In this document: one piece after another, positions 33,701 to 40,901 of the stretch
Position numbering within the stretch: the stretch's first letter is position 1
How the letters are laid out: each line of letters opens with the position of its first letter
DNA from: Candidatus Bathyarchaeota archaeon
Lineage (GTDB): Archaea; Thermoproteota; Bathyarchaeia; Bathyarchaeales; Bathycorpusculaceae
DNA length: 43,691 nucleotides
Direction: 5' to 3'
NCBI GenBank assembly: GCA_018396955.1
Contig: JAGTQI010000004.1
Coordinates: 1-43,691 of the forward strand
The notes under the pieces: generated by a model
Databases searched by the model: none
Told to the model about the DNA's origin: nothing
The model's input: the letters and a program-made list of their open reading frames with translations, nothing else
Program-made: the position numbers and the translations under genes

Positions 33701-34144
33701 AGCTATCAGTTCTTCTCGGGAAAGCTGAGACAAGAAGCAAAGTTTAGATTTTAGCATTACTGGGATGTTGCCAATAAAAACGAGTTCTGTGTCCTGTTCT
33801 CTGCCGTCCACAACTGGCGTCATTTCAAGGGCAATGGGCGCCGCGTAAGTGAGGTTGCGGAGCCTAGCCTCTATTGGGTAGATTTCATGTTTTGTGCCGT
33901 CAACCTCCGTCACATATGGACCGCTAATCCGCGTTTGTGGGTCAATTATCCAGACTTGCCCAAGCTTAACGGTGTATGGGCATTCTGGAACCTCTATTGG
34001 GATTTCTCCAACCTCGTCTATAACCTCTTGTAAGCCGTGGTCTATGAACTCGTTGTAGGAGTCTAAGTGCTGGCGGACCAGCCCCTTCTCTCTAAAGAAA
34101 GCCTTTAAAAGCGTATTAACATCTTCTTTTGAAAGCTTAACCAT
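30779..34144 (-). CDS. rpoB: RNA polymerase subunit B (unsplit)
   Basis: The second-largest RNA polymerase subunit, 1121 residues in one chain, without the B'/B'' split of methanogens and halophiles. Visible are [31 protein letters not shown] near the N-terminus, the fork-loop segment [22 protein letters not shown], and the hybrid-binding [12 protein letters not shown] near residue 876. [11 protein letters not shown] and the C-terminal zinc site CENCGY-x10-CRIC are also present. It is the first gene of rpoB-rpoA-rpl30e-nusA. In most archaea rpoH lies immediately upstream; here that place is taken by a non-coding stretch and a tRNA gene on the other strand. Confidence 0.98.
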   Translation of the reverse strand: MVKLSKEDVNTLLKAFFREKGLVRQHLDSYNEFIDHGLQEVIDEVGEIPIEVPECPYTVKLGQVWIIDPQTRISGPYVTEVDGTKHEIYPIEARLRNLTYAAPIALEMTPVVDGREQDTELVFIGNIPVMLKSKLCFLSQLSREELIAVGEDPDDPGGYFIVNGSERVIVAMEDLAPNRIIVDIDEKGAAPVYQAKLFSTTVGFRARIELKMKSDGALYVTMPGVPTEVPFVIVMRALGLESDKEIAEAVSVDEEIQSELEPSFEKAIGVDTVRDAILYIGNRVAHGQVEEYRIQKAEAAIDKNFLPHLGRTSQSRRDKAIFLGEMACRVIELKLGRRKPDDKDHFKNKRLRLAGPLLADLFRVAFRNLVRDIKYQLERIGVKGPIITVSAAVRPGIITERLQHALATGNWGRGRVGVTQLLDRTNYLSTLSHLRRLQSPLSRSQPNFEARDLHSTHWGRLCPNETPEGSNCGLVKNLALSASISVGVNPEKIKQILFSMGVTPVYEANETLKRYGAKVFVDGTIVGYCTAPEKVVNEFRQRRRMGEISTEVNIAYFSKEYGEREEIYVNCDEGRVRRPLIIVENGVSRLQPEHIEKITRGEWSWEDLVKNGIIEYLDAEEEENAYVAINIEELTPEHTHLEIATYTILGICASTIPYAEHNQSPRNSYQAAMAKQALGVFATNFPLRVDSRSHILHYPQTPLVETALMEVMGYKLRPSGQNCIVAVLSYEGYNMEDALIFNKASIERGLGRSTFYRIYEAECRQYMGGLKDKFVVPEPGIRGFRGEQYYRLLEPDGIISLEAQVAGGDVLIGRTSPPRFLEEYKEFEVKGPSMRDTSVDMRPSETGIVDAVFITESGEGSKLVKVRVRDQRIPELGDKFASRHGQKGVIGLIVPQEDMPFTEDGIVPDIIINPHAIPSRMTIGQFIESIAGKVAALRGRPVDGTPFSNEKAEDLRKTLIKLGFSHTGKEVFYNGVTGEKFVADIFVGIVYYQKLHHMVADKIHARARGQVQMLTRQPTEGRARGGGLRFGEMERDCLIGHGAAMLLRDRLLEESDKYTLYVCENCGYIAYYDLKQRKYICRICEDKAKISPVIVSYAFKLLLQELMSLCVAPKLKLKERA

Positions 34145-34364
34145 TAAGAGTTAACCCCCGCAATTCCCACTTTAACCTGGCGATGGAGAGGCGAACAGGG
34201 TGCGGGTTTCCTCAAACTTTTAATTTCCTCCGCTTTTTGGGTCATCCAGTTTTAAAAAGTCTCCAATATATTGAAGCTAAACACGTAAAACTGCACAGCT
34301 CACTAATAAACTTTTTTGTGGAAAAATAATGCTCAAGCCCCACACTGCAAAGAAAACCAACATT

Positions 34365-34388
34365 TATTGGGCTTTTCCAAACCCAATA
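34365..34388. repeat. Perfect 7-base-pair hairpin with 10-base loop
   Basis: TATTGGG (34365-34371) pairs exactly with CCCAATA (34382-34388) around CTTTTCCAAA. It sits between the rpoB promoter region and the tRNA promoter. It could be a protein-binding site, part of a small RNA, or a terminator-like structure, but no T run follows. Function unknown. Confidence 0.4.
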
Positions 34389-34432
34389 GAAGCTACCCCT
34401 CCATTTTTCCGGTTTCGAAAATGCAGTCGGTA

Positions 34433-34442
34433 AGCTTAAATC
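34433..34442 (+). promoter_or_regulatory. TATA box for tRNA-Leu
   Basis: AGCTTAAATC, centred near 34438, lies 31 bases before the mature tRNA 5' end at 34469. The transcript would begin a few bases before the tRNA, as is usual for archaeal tRNA genes. Confidence 0.45.
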
Positions 34443-34468
34443 TCATTATCCAATTTTTGAAAGAATGG

Positions 34469-34590
34469 GCGGCGGTAGCCAAGCCAGGTTAAAGGCGGAG
34501 GACTCAAGGTTGGTGTTTAGAAGGGCTAGACCCCTATGAGCCATCCTCTCCCGTAGGGGTTCGCCGGTTCAAATCCGGCCCGCCGCACCA
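34469..34590 (+). tRNA. tRNA-Leu(CAA) with a 34-base bulge-helix-bulge intron
   Basis: The acceptor stem is GCGGCGG (34469-34475) with CCGCCGC (34580-34586), then discriminator A and an encoded CCA (34588-34590). The D stem is GCC/GGC. The anticodon stem is GAGGA (34498-34502) with TCCTC (34544-34548), and the anticodon is CAA (34505-34507). The T stem is GCCGG/CCGGC around TTCAAAT. The long variable arm (CCC-GTA-GGG) marks a class II tRNA, as expected for Leu. An intron of 34 bases (34509-34542) follows position 37. CTCA (34503-34506) pairs with TGAG (34537-34540), giving the four-base-pair central helix, and three-base bulges fall on each side at the expected cut sites. It decodes UUG. Confidence 0.93.
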
Positions 34591-34606
34591 CCGCCTTTTT
34601 ATCCCG

Positions 34607-35752
34607 TTAAATTTTGCATGTGAATATGTTTGCTAGGAGTTCGCCGTGCCAGATTTTGCGGTCTTTAATTATGGTGATTCCGGTGTTTTCTGCCGCTTCT
34701 TTAAACCTTTTTGAGGCGGCTGTTATTATGACTAGGGTTGCTTCTGGAAGCTTTGTTTTTAATGCTTTTAAGAAGCTTTCATAGAGTTTGCGGACTCCCT
34801 CTTTTGGGTTTGCCCTCAACCCGTAGGGTGGATTTACAACTATGAAGTCGAATTGTGCTTCCGGGTAGTCTTGGGGTTTTGTGGCGTCTCCAATTTTGAA
34901 ACTTATCGTTTCGTGTACACCCGCTTTTTTGGCGTTTTCAATTCCGCCTTGCACGTGTTTGGCGAACTTTTCCATGGCGCAGATTTTGCACGCGCTTTCC
35001 AATTTTTGTTGGGCTAGCGCTTCAGCCCTTATTTTTTCGAAGGTTTCTTGGTTGCAGATTTTGAGTCTAAGGAAGGCGAAATCTTTTCGCAAATGGTTTG
35101 GCGGGATGCCGCTAGCCTCTAATGCAGCCTCAATTGGGATGGTGGCGCCCCCACACATGGGGTCGATGAGGGAATTGGCTGGTGTCCAATCGCCTATCCG
35201 GAGCATGGCTGAGGCTATTGTTGGTTTTAGGGCTGCTGGATGGCTGTATACGCGGTAGCCACGCTTGTGTAGGGATGCACCTGTGGTGTTTACTCCCATG
35301 ATGAAGTCGCTGTTTCTTACTAGGCAGTATATTTCAACATCTGGCTCATCCAAGTTCACTTTCAGCCTTTTACCCGTCGCATTAGCGAAAGAGTCTATTA
35401 CTGCTTGTCCAACAACGCGTGAAACATCCATGCTTGTGAAGTTGTGCACGCCCACTCTTTCGCTTCTTATTGCGAAGGTCTGCTGTGCGTCCAATATCCA
35501 AGTGTAGTCTAAACTTTTTGCAAGCCTGTAAATGTCGTTTAGGCTTTGGAAGGTTGACCCGTAAAGTTCAATGAAAACCTTATTAATGGTTGAGGCCTTC
35601 AAGTTTAGGAGGTAAACGTCTTCTAGGTTTCCATGGAAAGCTATTCTCCCAACATCCTGTTCAGTTTTAACCCCTATCAAGCTTTCAACCTCTCTTGAGG
35701 CTACATCCTCAAGCCCTATGACTGTTGTTGCGAAAAATCTTAGCTTCTCCAT
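34607..35752 (-). CDS. THUMP-domain tRNA guanine-N2 methyltransferase (Trm14/TrmN-like)
   Basis: A 381-residue RNA methyltransferase. Residues 1 to about 170 contain an N-terminal ferredoxin-like part and a THUMP domain, which binds the tRNA acceptor region. The Rossmann-fold catalytic domain begins with the SHPAALKPTIASAMLR segment and DPMCGGATIPIEAAL (SAM binding), and has the catalytic NPPYGLRAN motif. This layout is that of archaeal Trm14/TrmN, which makes m2G at position 6 of tRNA. The G10 enzyme Trm-G10 is the main alternative. It lies next to, and opposite in direction from, a tRNA gene. ATG start at 35752. Confidence 0.88.
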   Translation of the reverse strand: MEKLRFFATTVIGLEDVASREVESLIGVKTEQDVGRIAFHGNLEDVYLLNLKASTINKVFIELYGSTFQSLNDIYRLAKSLDYTWILDAQQTFAIRSERVGVHNFTSMDVSRVVGQAVIDSFANATGKRLKVNLDEPDVEIYCLVRNSDFIMGVNTTGASLHKRGYRVYSHPAALKPTIASAMLRIGDWTPANSLIDPMCGGATIPIEAALEASGIPPNHLRKDFAFLRLKICNQETFEKIRAEALAQQKLESACKICAMEKFAKHVQGGIENAKKAGVHETISFKIGDATKPQDYPEAQFDFIVVNPPYGLRANPKEGVRKLYESFLKALKTKLPEATLVIITAASKRFKEAAENTGITIIKDRKIWHGELLANIFTCKI

Positions 35753-35882
35753 TTCTCTAGAAATAAGTGGGGGACGCGCGGTGCTTTAACAATTGCTATG
35801 CTATTACATAAAAGCATAGTTGGGGCACAAAGGCATATATCTCCCATTGTACTTTTGAAGATGTTTAAAGGCGAAGTTTGAA

Positions 35883-36794
35883 ATGGCTCTTGACGAAAAA
35901 ATATTGCAGTTGAAAAGAGAGAAGAAAGCCATTATTTTAGCTCATAACTATCAGAGGCCAGAAGTCCAAGACATAGCCGACTACGTGGGGGATAGTATAG
36001 AGCTCAGCAGAAAAGCCATGGAAGAGAAGGAAGCAGAAATAATTGTTTTTGCAGCTGTGGATTTTATGGCTGAATCCGCAGCCATTCTTAACCCGGAAAA
36101 GAAGGTTTTGCTGCCTTCTGCTGGTGCCCGGTGTCCTATGGCTCAAATGCTGACTGTTGATGAGATTAAGAGGTGGCGTGTGCTTTACCCTCTTGTGCCT
36201 CTGGTTTTGTACGTTAACACTTTGGCTTCTGCAAAGGCTTACTGCGATGTGTGCTGCACTTCAGCTAATGCTGTTGAAGTGATAAATGCCTTGGACGCTG
36301 AAACAGTTCTTTTTGGACCAGACCACAATCTGGCTGAATACGTACAGGAAAAGACTGGGAAAACAATTATACCAATTCCGGAACGTGGCTTCTGCCCAAC
36401 TCATCTTCTCTTTCAACCGGAAGAAGTGCAGGCTTTAAAGGCTGATTACCCCGACGCTGTTGTAATGGTTCATCCAGAATGCACGGCTGAGATGCGGAAG
36501 ATAGCCGATTTTGTTGGAAGCACTTCTCAGATGTGCCAATACGCAAAGAAGAGCAACGCTGAAATATTTATTGTTGCGACGGAGGAGGGGCTTCTGCACC
36601 GTTTAAGGAGGGAGAATCCAAGCAAACGTTTTGTTTTGGCTTATGAGGGGGCCGTCTGCCCCAACATGAAGCTGAACACTCTTGAAAGGATTTACCTATC
36701 TTTAAGAAACGAAAGGCATGTGGTTAAGGTTCCAGAACCAATAGCTAGCAAAGCCAGAAAAGCCTTAGAAAAAATGTTTGAGATAACGCATTAA
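35883..36794 (+). CDS. nadA: Quinolinate synthase
   Basis: NadA condenses iminoaspartate with dihydroxyacetone phosphate to quinolinate in NAD synthesis. The 303-residue protein has AHNYQRPEVQDIADYVGDS at its start. Its three predicted iron-sulfur ligands are Cys84 (GARCPMA), Cys171 (GFCPTH) and Cys259 (GAVCPNM), matching the three-cysteine [4Fe-4S] site of archaeal and Thermotoga enzymes. His197 and Glu199 in HPEC match catalytic residues there. The partner genes nadB or aspartate dehydrogenase and nadC are not in this window. It converges with the NikR gene across 7 bases. Confidence 0.96.
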   Translation: MALDEKILQLKREKKAIILAHNYQRPEVQDIADYVGDSIELSRKAMEEKEAEIIVFAAVDFMAESAAILNPEKKVLLPSAGARCPMAQMLTVDEIKRWRVLYPLVPLVLYVNTLASAKAYCDVCCTSANAVEVINALDAETVLFGPDHNLAEYVQEKTGKTIIPIPERGFCPTHLLFQPEEVQALKADYPDAVVMVHPECTAEMRKIADFVGSTSQMCQYAKKSNAEIFIVATEEGLLHRLRRENPSKRFVLAYEGAVCPNMKLNTLERIYLSLRNERHVVKVPEPIASKARKALEKMFEITH

Positions 36795-36801
36795 AAGCCC
36801 T

Positions 36802-37218
36802 TCAAAGCGAAACAATCACTGTTTTGAGAAGCTTAACACCCCTTTTTGACGAGAGTTCATCGCTTAGCCTACGAATCTCCGCAGCGTCGCCCTTAACCGC
36901 TATGGCTTCTAGGCAGTCCCGCCCGGTTAAGTGAATATGCATTGTTGAAGAGATTATATTGGCGTAATGGTGCTGCACATCCGTTAGGGCATCCTCTAAA
37001 CCCCTAACCTCATGATCGTAGAGAAGCATCAAAACCCCGGCTTGGAGACCCTTCTCTTCTTGAAGCCACTTACGCTCAGAAACAAAAAGCCTAACAGCGT
37101 CTTGAACAGCCTTAGAACGTTTTTCGTAGCCCATTTTTCGGATTACCTCGTCAAAGTCCCTTAAAAGGTCTGGTGGAAAGGTTACACTCACGCGCACTAT
37201 TTTCTCGGTTTTCGCCAT
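36802..37218 (-). CDS. nikR: NikR nickel-responsive regulator
   Basis: A 138-residue ribbon-helix-helix repressor. The DNA-binding part is RVSVTFPPDLLRDFDEVI with a following MGYEKRSKAVQDAVR helix. The C-terminal ACT-like domain has the nickel ligands: a histidine in VQHHYANI, then two in MHIHL, and the cysteine in GRDCLEAI. Nickel-loaded NikR represses nickel uptake genes. No nickel transporter is present nearby, so its targets are elsewhere. The conserved metal site suggests the cell uses nickel enzymes. Confidence 0.95.
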   Translation of the reverse strand: MAKTEKIVRVSVTFPPDLLRDFDEVIRKMGYEKRSKAVQDAVRLFVSERKWLQEEKGLQAGVLMLLYDHEVRGLEDALTDVQHHYANIISSTMHIHLTGRDCLEAIAVKGDAAEIRRLSDELSSKRGVKLLKTVIVSL

Positions 37219-37284
37219 TGGAACCCCAGTTTAATTTTCACCTTAAACCATAAAGTTTTTGCCCAACAAACCTTTAATTTAGCG

Positions 37285-37317
37285 CTTAAACGTTAAGTAG
37301 GAGCGCGAAGTTTATAT
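37285..37317 (+). promoter_or_regulatory. Promoter of the thioredoxin operon with a short palindrome
   Basis: TTTATAT (37311-37317) is a good TATA box, predicting a transcript start near 37340. Just upstream is the perfect inverted repeat CTTAA-ACG-TTAAG (37285-37297), placed where an archaeal repressor or activator could act on TBP/TFB binding. The regulator is unknown. Confidence 0.4.
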
Positions 37318-37334
37318 CAGAAAATGACTTTGAG

Positions 37335-37400
37335 TTGAGGCGTATCAGAGAAAGAAAACTGCGTGAATTGAGGAAAGCGTTTGAGGAGAAGAAAGTTTGA
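37335..37400 (+). CDS. Possible 21-codon leader peptide overlapping thioredoxin
   Basis: From TTG 37335 a short frame encodes a charged helix (RRIRERKLRELRKAFEEKKV) and stops with TGA inside the start of thioredoxin (TTGA overlap). It resembles the charged helical extension found before some archaeal thioredoxins and also PDCD5-type N-termini. It could be a translated leader that couples thioredoxin synthesis, or a former N-terminal extension now in a different frame. There is no ribosome site for it, and the predicted transcript start is almost at its first codon. Confidence 0.3.
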   Translation: MRRIRERKLRELRKAFEEKKV

Positions 37401-37726
37401 ACGGACAAGTAATCCATATTACGGATTCAAATTTCAAAGAAATAGTGAGCAAAAATCCGCTCGTGCTTGTTGACTTCTTTGCAGACTGGTGTATGCCATG
37501 CAGAATGATGGCGCCGGTTATAGAGGAACTGGCAAAAAAGTATGCTGGCAAAGTTCTTATTGGAAAAATCAATGTTGATGAAAATCCAGCAACAGCCGAC
37601 CGTTTTCAAGTTTTCAGCATACCAACCCTTGTAATTCTTAAGGCTGGAGAAGAAGTTGATAGGATAGTCGGCTTTGTCCCTAAAAGCGAAGTTGAAGCCC
37701 GCCTCAAGAAATATTTGGAGCGATAG
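37397..37726 (+). CDS. trxA: Thioredoxin
   Basis: A 109-residue thioredoxin with the redox motif WCMPC (FADWCMPCRMMAPV, residues 29-42), the DENPATADRFQV segment and the cis-proline in FSIPTL. It reduces protein disulfides in the cytoplasm. The TTG start has GAGGAG 9 bases upstream (37382-37387). It is followed directly by a small membrane protein gene. Confidence 0.95.
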   Translation: MNGQVIHITDSNFKEIVSKNPLVLVDFFADWCMPCRMMAPVIEELAKKYAGKVLIGKINVDENPATADRFQVFSIPTLVILKAGEEVDRIVGFVPKSEVEARLKKYLER

Positions 37727-37730
37727 GGAC

Positions 37731-37871
37731 ATGGACTTGCACGAGCGCAGAGTTATAGGAGCCCTTCTATTACTTTTAGGCGTATCATTATTCGCTATAG
37801 GCTTATATACGGGGCATTTGGAGGTTGTAATCAAGCTTTTAAAAGAGGCCTTCGGACCTCTAGGCTTTTAG
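37731..37871 (+). CDS. Small single-helix membrane protein after thioredoxin
   Basis: A 46-residue protein from ATG 37731 with one membrane helix (VIGALLLLLGVSLFAIGLYTG) and a short amphipathic tail. An open frame extends upstream through thioredoxin, but the ATG 4 bases after the thioredoxin stop is the likely start. It is almost certainly cotranscribed with thioredoxin. Function unknown. Confidence 0.6.
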   Translation: MDLHERRVIGALLLLLGVSLFAIGLYTGHLEVVIKLLKEAFGPLGF

Positions 37872-37936
37872 CGGAAAATAAAAACACTTAACTTCGCATA
37901 GCCTAACCTATTTGATTTATTTGATGGGGTGAATTT

Positions 37937-38503
37937 GTGAGCCCAAAAATTGAAGGTGAAGATGGCGAGAAAGAGGCAATCCTTGAAACTGCAAAGCTCA
38001 TGCTAGCCGCAGCAAGAACAGCCCCAAAAACGGCTGGAATAGACGACATCCTAACACTAATTGTTTACGGCGAAGAAAAGAATGCCATAGCCGAAAAAAT
38101 GGAAGAGATAGCTGAACAAAGAAAAATCGACGGATTCAGACGAGACGCGAGAAACGTGAGAGATTCAGAAGCCGTTGTCCTAATAGGGGTTAGGGGGAGT
38201 AAAAGTATAGGAATCAACTGTGGAGCATGCGGCTACAAAAACTGCAGTGAATTTGAAGAAGCAAAAAGGCATGTGGGACAAGACTTTACTGGTCCAACAT
38301 GCCTTTTCAAGGCTTTAGACATTGGGATAGCCCTTGGCTCAGCCGTTAAAATTGCAAGCCTCTTGAACATTGACAACCGCATAATGTACCGTATAGGCAC
38401 GGCTGCGCTAAAGCTGAACTTAATGCCCGAAGCAACAGTTGTAATGGGTGTACCTCTTTCGGCAAAGGGCAAAAACATATATTTTGACAGAAAATGGCCT
38501 TAA
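37937..38503 (+). CDS. DUF2148 ferredoxin-domain protein
   Basis: A 188-residue member of the DUF2148 (COG4739) family. The central INCGACGYKNCSEFEEA motif, with a further cysteine in GPTCLFKALD, could bind an iron-sulfur cluster. The N-terminal AKLMLAAARTAPKTAGIDDI helix and the C-terminal VVMGVPLSAKGKNIYFDRK are both family hallmarks. The biochemical role is unknown, although the family is common in anaerobes. The start is GTG with GGGGTGA upstream. Confidence 0.88.
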   Translation: MSPKIEGEDGEKEAILETAKLMLAAARTAPKTAGIDDILTLIVYGEEKNAIAEKMEEIAEQRKIDGFRRDARNVRDSEAVVLIGVRGSKSIGINCGACGYKNCSEFEEAKRHVGQDFTGPTCLFKALDIGIALGSAVKIASLLNIDNRIMYRIGTAALKLNLMPEATVVMGVPLSAKGKNIYFDRKWP

Positions 38504-38510
38504 ATCCGCT

Positions 38511-39116
38511 TTAACTTTGGCCCTTCATTTTTTCGTACATTTTCTCCAAAGTCCACTTGACACTTGACTTAAGCTCTTTTAGGCGTTCTGCATCAAAGTT
38601 TTTGATGTGGATTTCACGGATTATGTCGCCGTCCTTAACAATGTTGTAGGAAAAAATTTCTTCAGGCTTAAGCTTTCCAGCCTTGGCTAGTTCGCCGTTC
38701 TTCTGCTCCATTTTTGCCAGAACCCTCTCAACTAAAAACTGGTTAAACGGCGGCGTGTTAACGTTGAATTTTTTGTCTTCGTCTAAGACAATTTTTAGAA
38801 AGCCTTCACCAACATAGATTTTTGCGAGCGGCTCGCCGGCGGCAGTTTTTATGGGAATAACCTCCTTAAACTCCGGCACTTGTGCTGGCGGCTGAATCAC
38901 AATTTCTTCTCTTGCTGGCACAACTTCTGATGGCGGTGTTGGAGATGGGGCTTTAACAATTTCTGCCCGTTTAAACCCTTTAGCCAAAAGAACAGAGTTC
39001 ACGGCTTCCAAGATTAATTTTAGCTCTATAAGCTCTGATTCAAGCTTTTCAACTCTTCTTTCAAGCTTCTTTTTGAAGGCTAGAAGCCTCTTAACCTCTT
39101 CAGCCTCTTCGGACAT
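38511..39116 (-). CDS. Coiled-coil hypothetical protein
   Basis: A 201-residue protein in three parts. Residues 5-50 form a charged coiled coil (KKKLERRVEKLESELIELKL). Residues 55-85 are a proline-rich linker (APSPTPPSEVVP). Residues 88-201 form an alpha/beta domain starting VIPIKTAAGEPLAKIYV and ending in a helix (LKSSVKWTLEKMYEKMK). I do not recognise a family with confidence. It converges with the DUF2148 gene across 7 bases. Confidence 0.65.
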   Translation of the reverse strand: MSEEAEEVKRLLAFKKKLERRVEKLESELIELKLILEAVNSVLLAKGFKRAEIVKAPSPTPPSEVVPAREEIVIQPPAQVPEFKEVIPIKTAAGEPLAKIYVGEGFLKIVLDEDKKFNVNTPPFNQFLVERVLAKMEQKNGELAKAGKLKPEEIFSYNIVKDGDIIREIHIKNFDAERLKELKSSVKWTLEKMYEKMKGQS

Positions 39117-39183
39117 AAATGCTCACAGCTGAAATATATGCGGTGTTCTGGCTTATCAAACCTTTGATGGATAAACCGAAAGT

Positions 39184-39672
39184 TCAGAGGGTCTCCGCCA
39201 GTGTGCAATCTTCAAGGTTCGGCTTTGGGTTGGCATACTCTTCAATTTTTACTCTAAACTCCTTTTCAAGAAAGTTTTCAAATTCCTGGAAAACGGCGCT
39301 GTCTGTGAAATTCAGCTTGACACAAGTGTTCCGCCCCTCCGTGAAGGGACTCAGATCGTAGAGGGCAACCCTTTTTGAAAATTCTGGATTCGCAAGGAAA
39401 AGGTTTAGGAGGCTTTCAGGCGGCGTTTCGGTGAAAACCCAAGCCATGTAAGAGGCTTCAACAACTCGGTAGGATAAGCCTTCACGAACAACACACTTTC
39501 TGTTTTGAGCAATGTTACGGAAGGATGATGGATGAATGTTTCGAGTTAAAAGGAAATTGTGATATTTGCGGTCAACCTCAACCCAGTCTTCACTTTCAGA
39601 GGTTTTCCAACCGCGAAACCTGCAAGTTTCCTTAAATTTTTTTAGAATCTCCCAAACCCTTGATGTTCTCAT
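39184..39672 (-). CDS. Hypothetical protein
   Basis: A 162-residue soluble protein. It is basic at the N-terminus (RTSRVWEILKKFKETCRFRG) and acidic towards the end (EFENFLEKEFRVKIEEY), with four scattered cysteines and no clear motif. The codon use and start look genuine. It is probably cotranscribed with the coiled-coil gene downstream. An inverted repeat (TAGAAT/ATTCTA, 39696-39720) lies 24 bases upstream of its ATG and may be regulatory. No function can be offered. Confidence 0.6.
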   Translation of the reverse strand: MRTSRVWEILKKFKETCRFRGWKTSESEDWVEVDRKYHNFLLTRNIHPSSFRNIAQNRKCVVREGLSYRVVEASYMAWVFTETPPESLLNLFLANPEFSKRVALYDLSPFTEGRNTCVKLNFTDSAVFQEFENFLEKEFRVKIEEYANPKPNLEDCTLAETL

Positions 39673-40025
39673 CTTTCTTACACAAACCTCTCTGTTAGAA
39701 TTTTCTAGAAGAGTATTCTATCCCACAGATTTAAACTTATTTGTCAGCTTATTTGCAAAAATGCAGCTTTAAAAATTAAAAATTGAAAGATTGTAGGTTA
39801 AAAATTGTTTTTATGACAATTTTCCGGAAATGCAAAAGGATGTTTTCGATAGCATTATTAAGATAGGAAACACGCGGACAGATTACATAGCCATTTCATT
39901 GCTTTTTCCGCTGCTATTTAATCGAACACTTTCCGATTTTAAACTGTTTTTTCTACATTTTTCCGACAACAAATGATATATTACCTAGGCGTGTTCTAGA
40001 TAGGGAATGCTAGCAGGGCTACAAG
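39673..40025. promoter_or_regulatory. A/T-rich intergenic region between divergent genes
   Basis: 353 bases without a convincing gene. The left end holds the inverted repeat TAGAAT-N13-ATTCTA (39696-39701 with 39715-39720) before the hypothetical gene at 39672. The right end holds the TATA-like GATATATTA (39975-39983), predicting a transcript start near 40005 for the Lrp-type gene. Lrp regulators often bind their own upstream A/T-rich DNA, so autoregulation is plausible. Confidence 0.45.
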
Positions 40026-40547
40026 TTGCGCGTCAAAAACAACATGTTAAGCCTCGACTCCACCGACATCAAAATATTGGAAATGCTGCAAGAGGACGCA
40101 CGGCAAACCTACACAACTATTGGCAAACGCTTAGGAATAGCCCATTCAACAGTCTATGATAGGATAAAACGAATGGAGCAGCATGGCATAATAAAAAAGT
40201 ACACGGCGCTCGTAGACGCTGAAAAGGCTGGAGCCAAAAACATAACAGCCATAATGACAATAATCACAGACCCAAAAGAAAGCGAGAAAGTAGCAGAAAA
40301 ACTCTGCGGAGTTCCCCAAGTTACAGAAGTTTACACATCCTTATCTGAAGAACTTCAAATAATAGCAAAGGTCACAGCCGAAAACCAGGAAAGCCTCCAC
40401 GAGTTTATCGCAAGCACAATTGCGCCGCTTCCAGGAGTCCTCAGAATCCGCACATCCATAATCACAAAAAAGTTTAAGGAAACCCAACCTTTAATAGTAA
40501 ATGACCCGAAAAAGTTAACACCAACAGAGAACAAAAACAGGCAATAA
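40026..40547 (+). CDS. Lrp/AsnC family transcriptional regulator
   Basis: A 173-residue feast/famine regulator. The helix-turn-helix is LDSTDIKILEMLQEDARQTYTTIGKRLGI-like (positions about 8-40), with STVYDRIKRMEQHGIIKKY as recognition helix and wing. It is followed by a RAM domain. The RAM part has the usual fold but a modified loop in place of the TG-x-FD turn. The TTG start may be replaced by ATG 40044, which sits immediately before the conserved domain. The short DUF5752 gene follows after 15 bases. Confidence 0.9.
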   Translation: MRVKNNMLSLDSTDIKILEMLQEDARQTYTTIGKRLGIAHSTVYDRIKRMEQHGIIKKYTALVDAEKAGAKNITAIMTIITDPKESEKVAEKLCGVPQVTEVYTSLSEELQIIAKVTAENQESLHEFIASTIAPLPGVLRIRTSIITKKFKETQPLIVNDPKKLTPTENKNRQ

Positions 40548-40562
40548 GAAGGGGAAATAAAA

Positions 40563-40901
40563 GTGAAAAAGGAAACGGAAATAAAAGCTTTGAAAACCGT
40601 TCCAAGAGAAAAAGCCTTCTACTTCTTCACATCAATAGGGAATTATACGGGAGAAAGCGCCTCATCCCTAAAAGAGTTTATGGAAAAAATAAACGAGGTT
40701 AACGTAAAATCTTTAGAGTTTCACCTATACCGCGGAGACTTCGAAAAATGGATAAACGAAGTCCTAGAGGACGCTACGCTAGCTGAAGAAGTAAGAAAAT
40801 TGAAGATGGCAAACTTGATGGGAGAAAGTCTTCGAAACCAATTATACATTATGGTAGCTAGAGAACTAAAGCATCTAACAGAAAATATCTCAGTTGTATA
40901 A
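40563..40901 (+). CDS. DUF5752 family protein
   Basis: A 112-residue protein. It starts with AFYFFTSIGNYTGESASSLKEFMEKI and continues SLEFHLYRGDFEKWINEVL, with a highly charged helical body. This is the DUF5752 pattern, often found fused or adjacent to trehalose or glycosyltransferase enzymes in archaea. The GTG start lies 15 bases after the Lrp gene, with an AAGGGGAAAT site upstream. Most of its length is overlapped in antisense by the 3' part of the next gene's open frame, which is probably not the true end of that gene. Confidence 0.75.
   Translation: MKKETEIKALKTVPREKAFYFFTSIGNYTGESASSLKEFMEKINEVNVKSLEFHLYRGDFEKWINEVLEDATLAEEVRKLKMANLMGESLRNQLYIMVARELKHLTENISVV

Larger units (their letters stand above)
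34145..34468. other. Non-coding region between divergent rpoB and tRNA-Leu
   Basis: 324 bases without a gene. It must hold the rpoB promoter: on the minus strand AATTAAAAGTTT (about 34217-34228) and CTTTTTAAAACT (about 34252-34263) are both TATA candidates. The other half holds the tRNA promoter and a clean hairpin at 34365-34388. I see no open frame with a convincing start here. The hairpin is treated separately. Confidence 0.6.
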
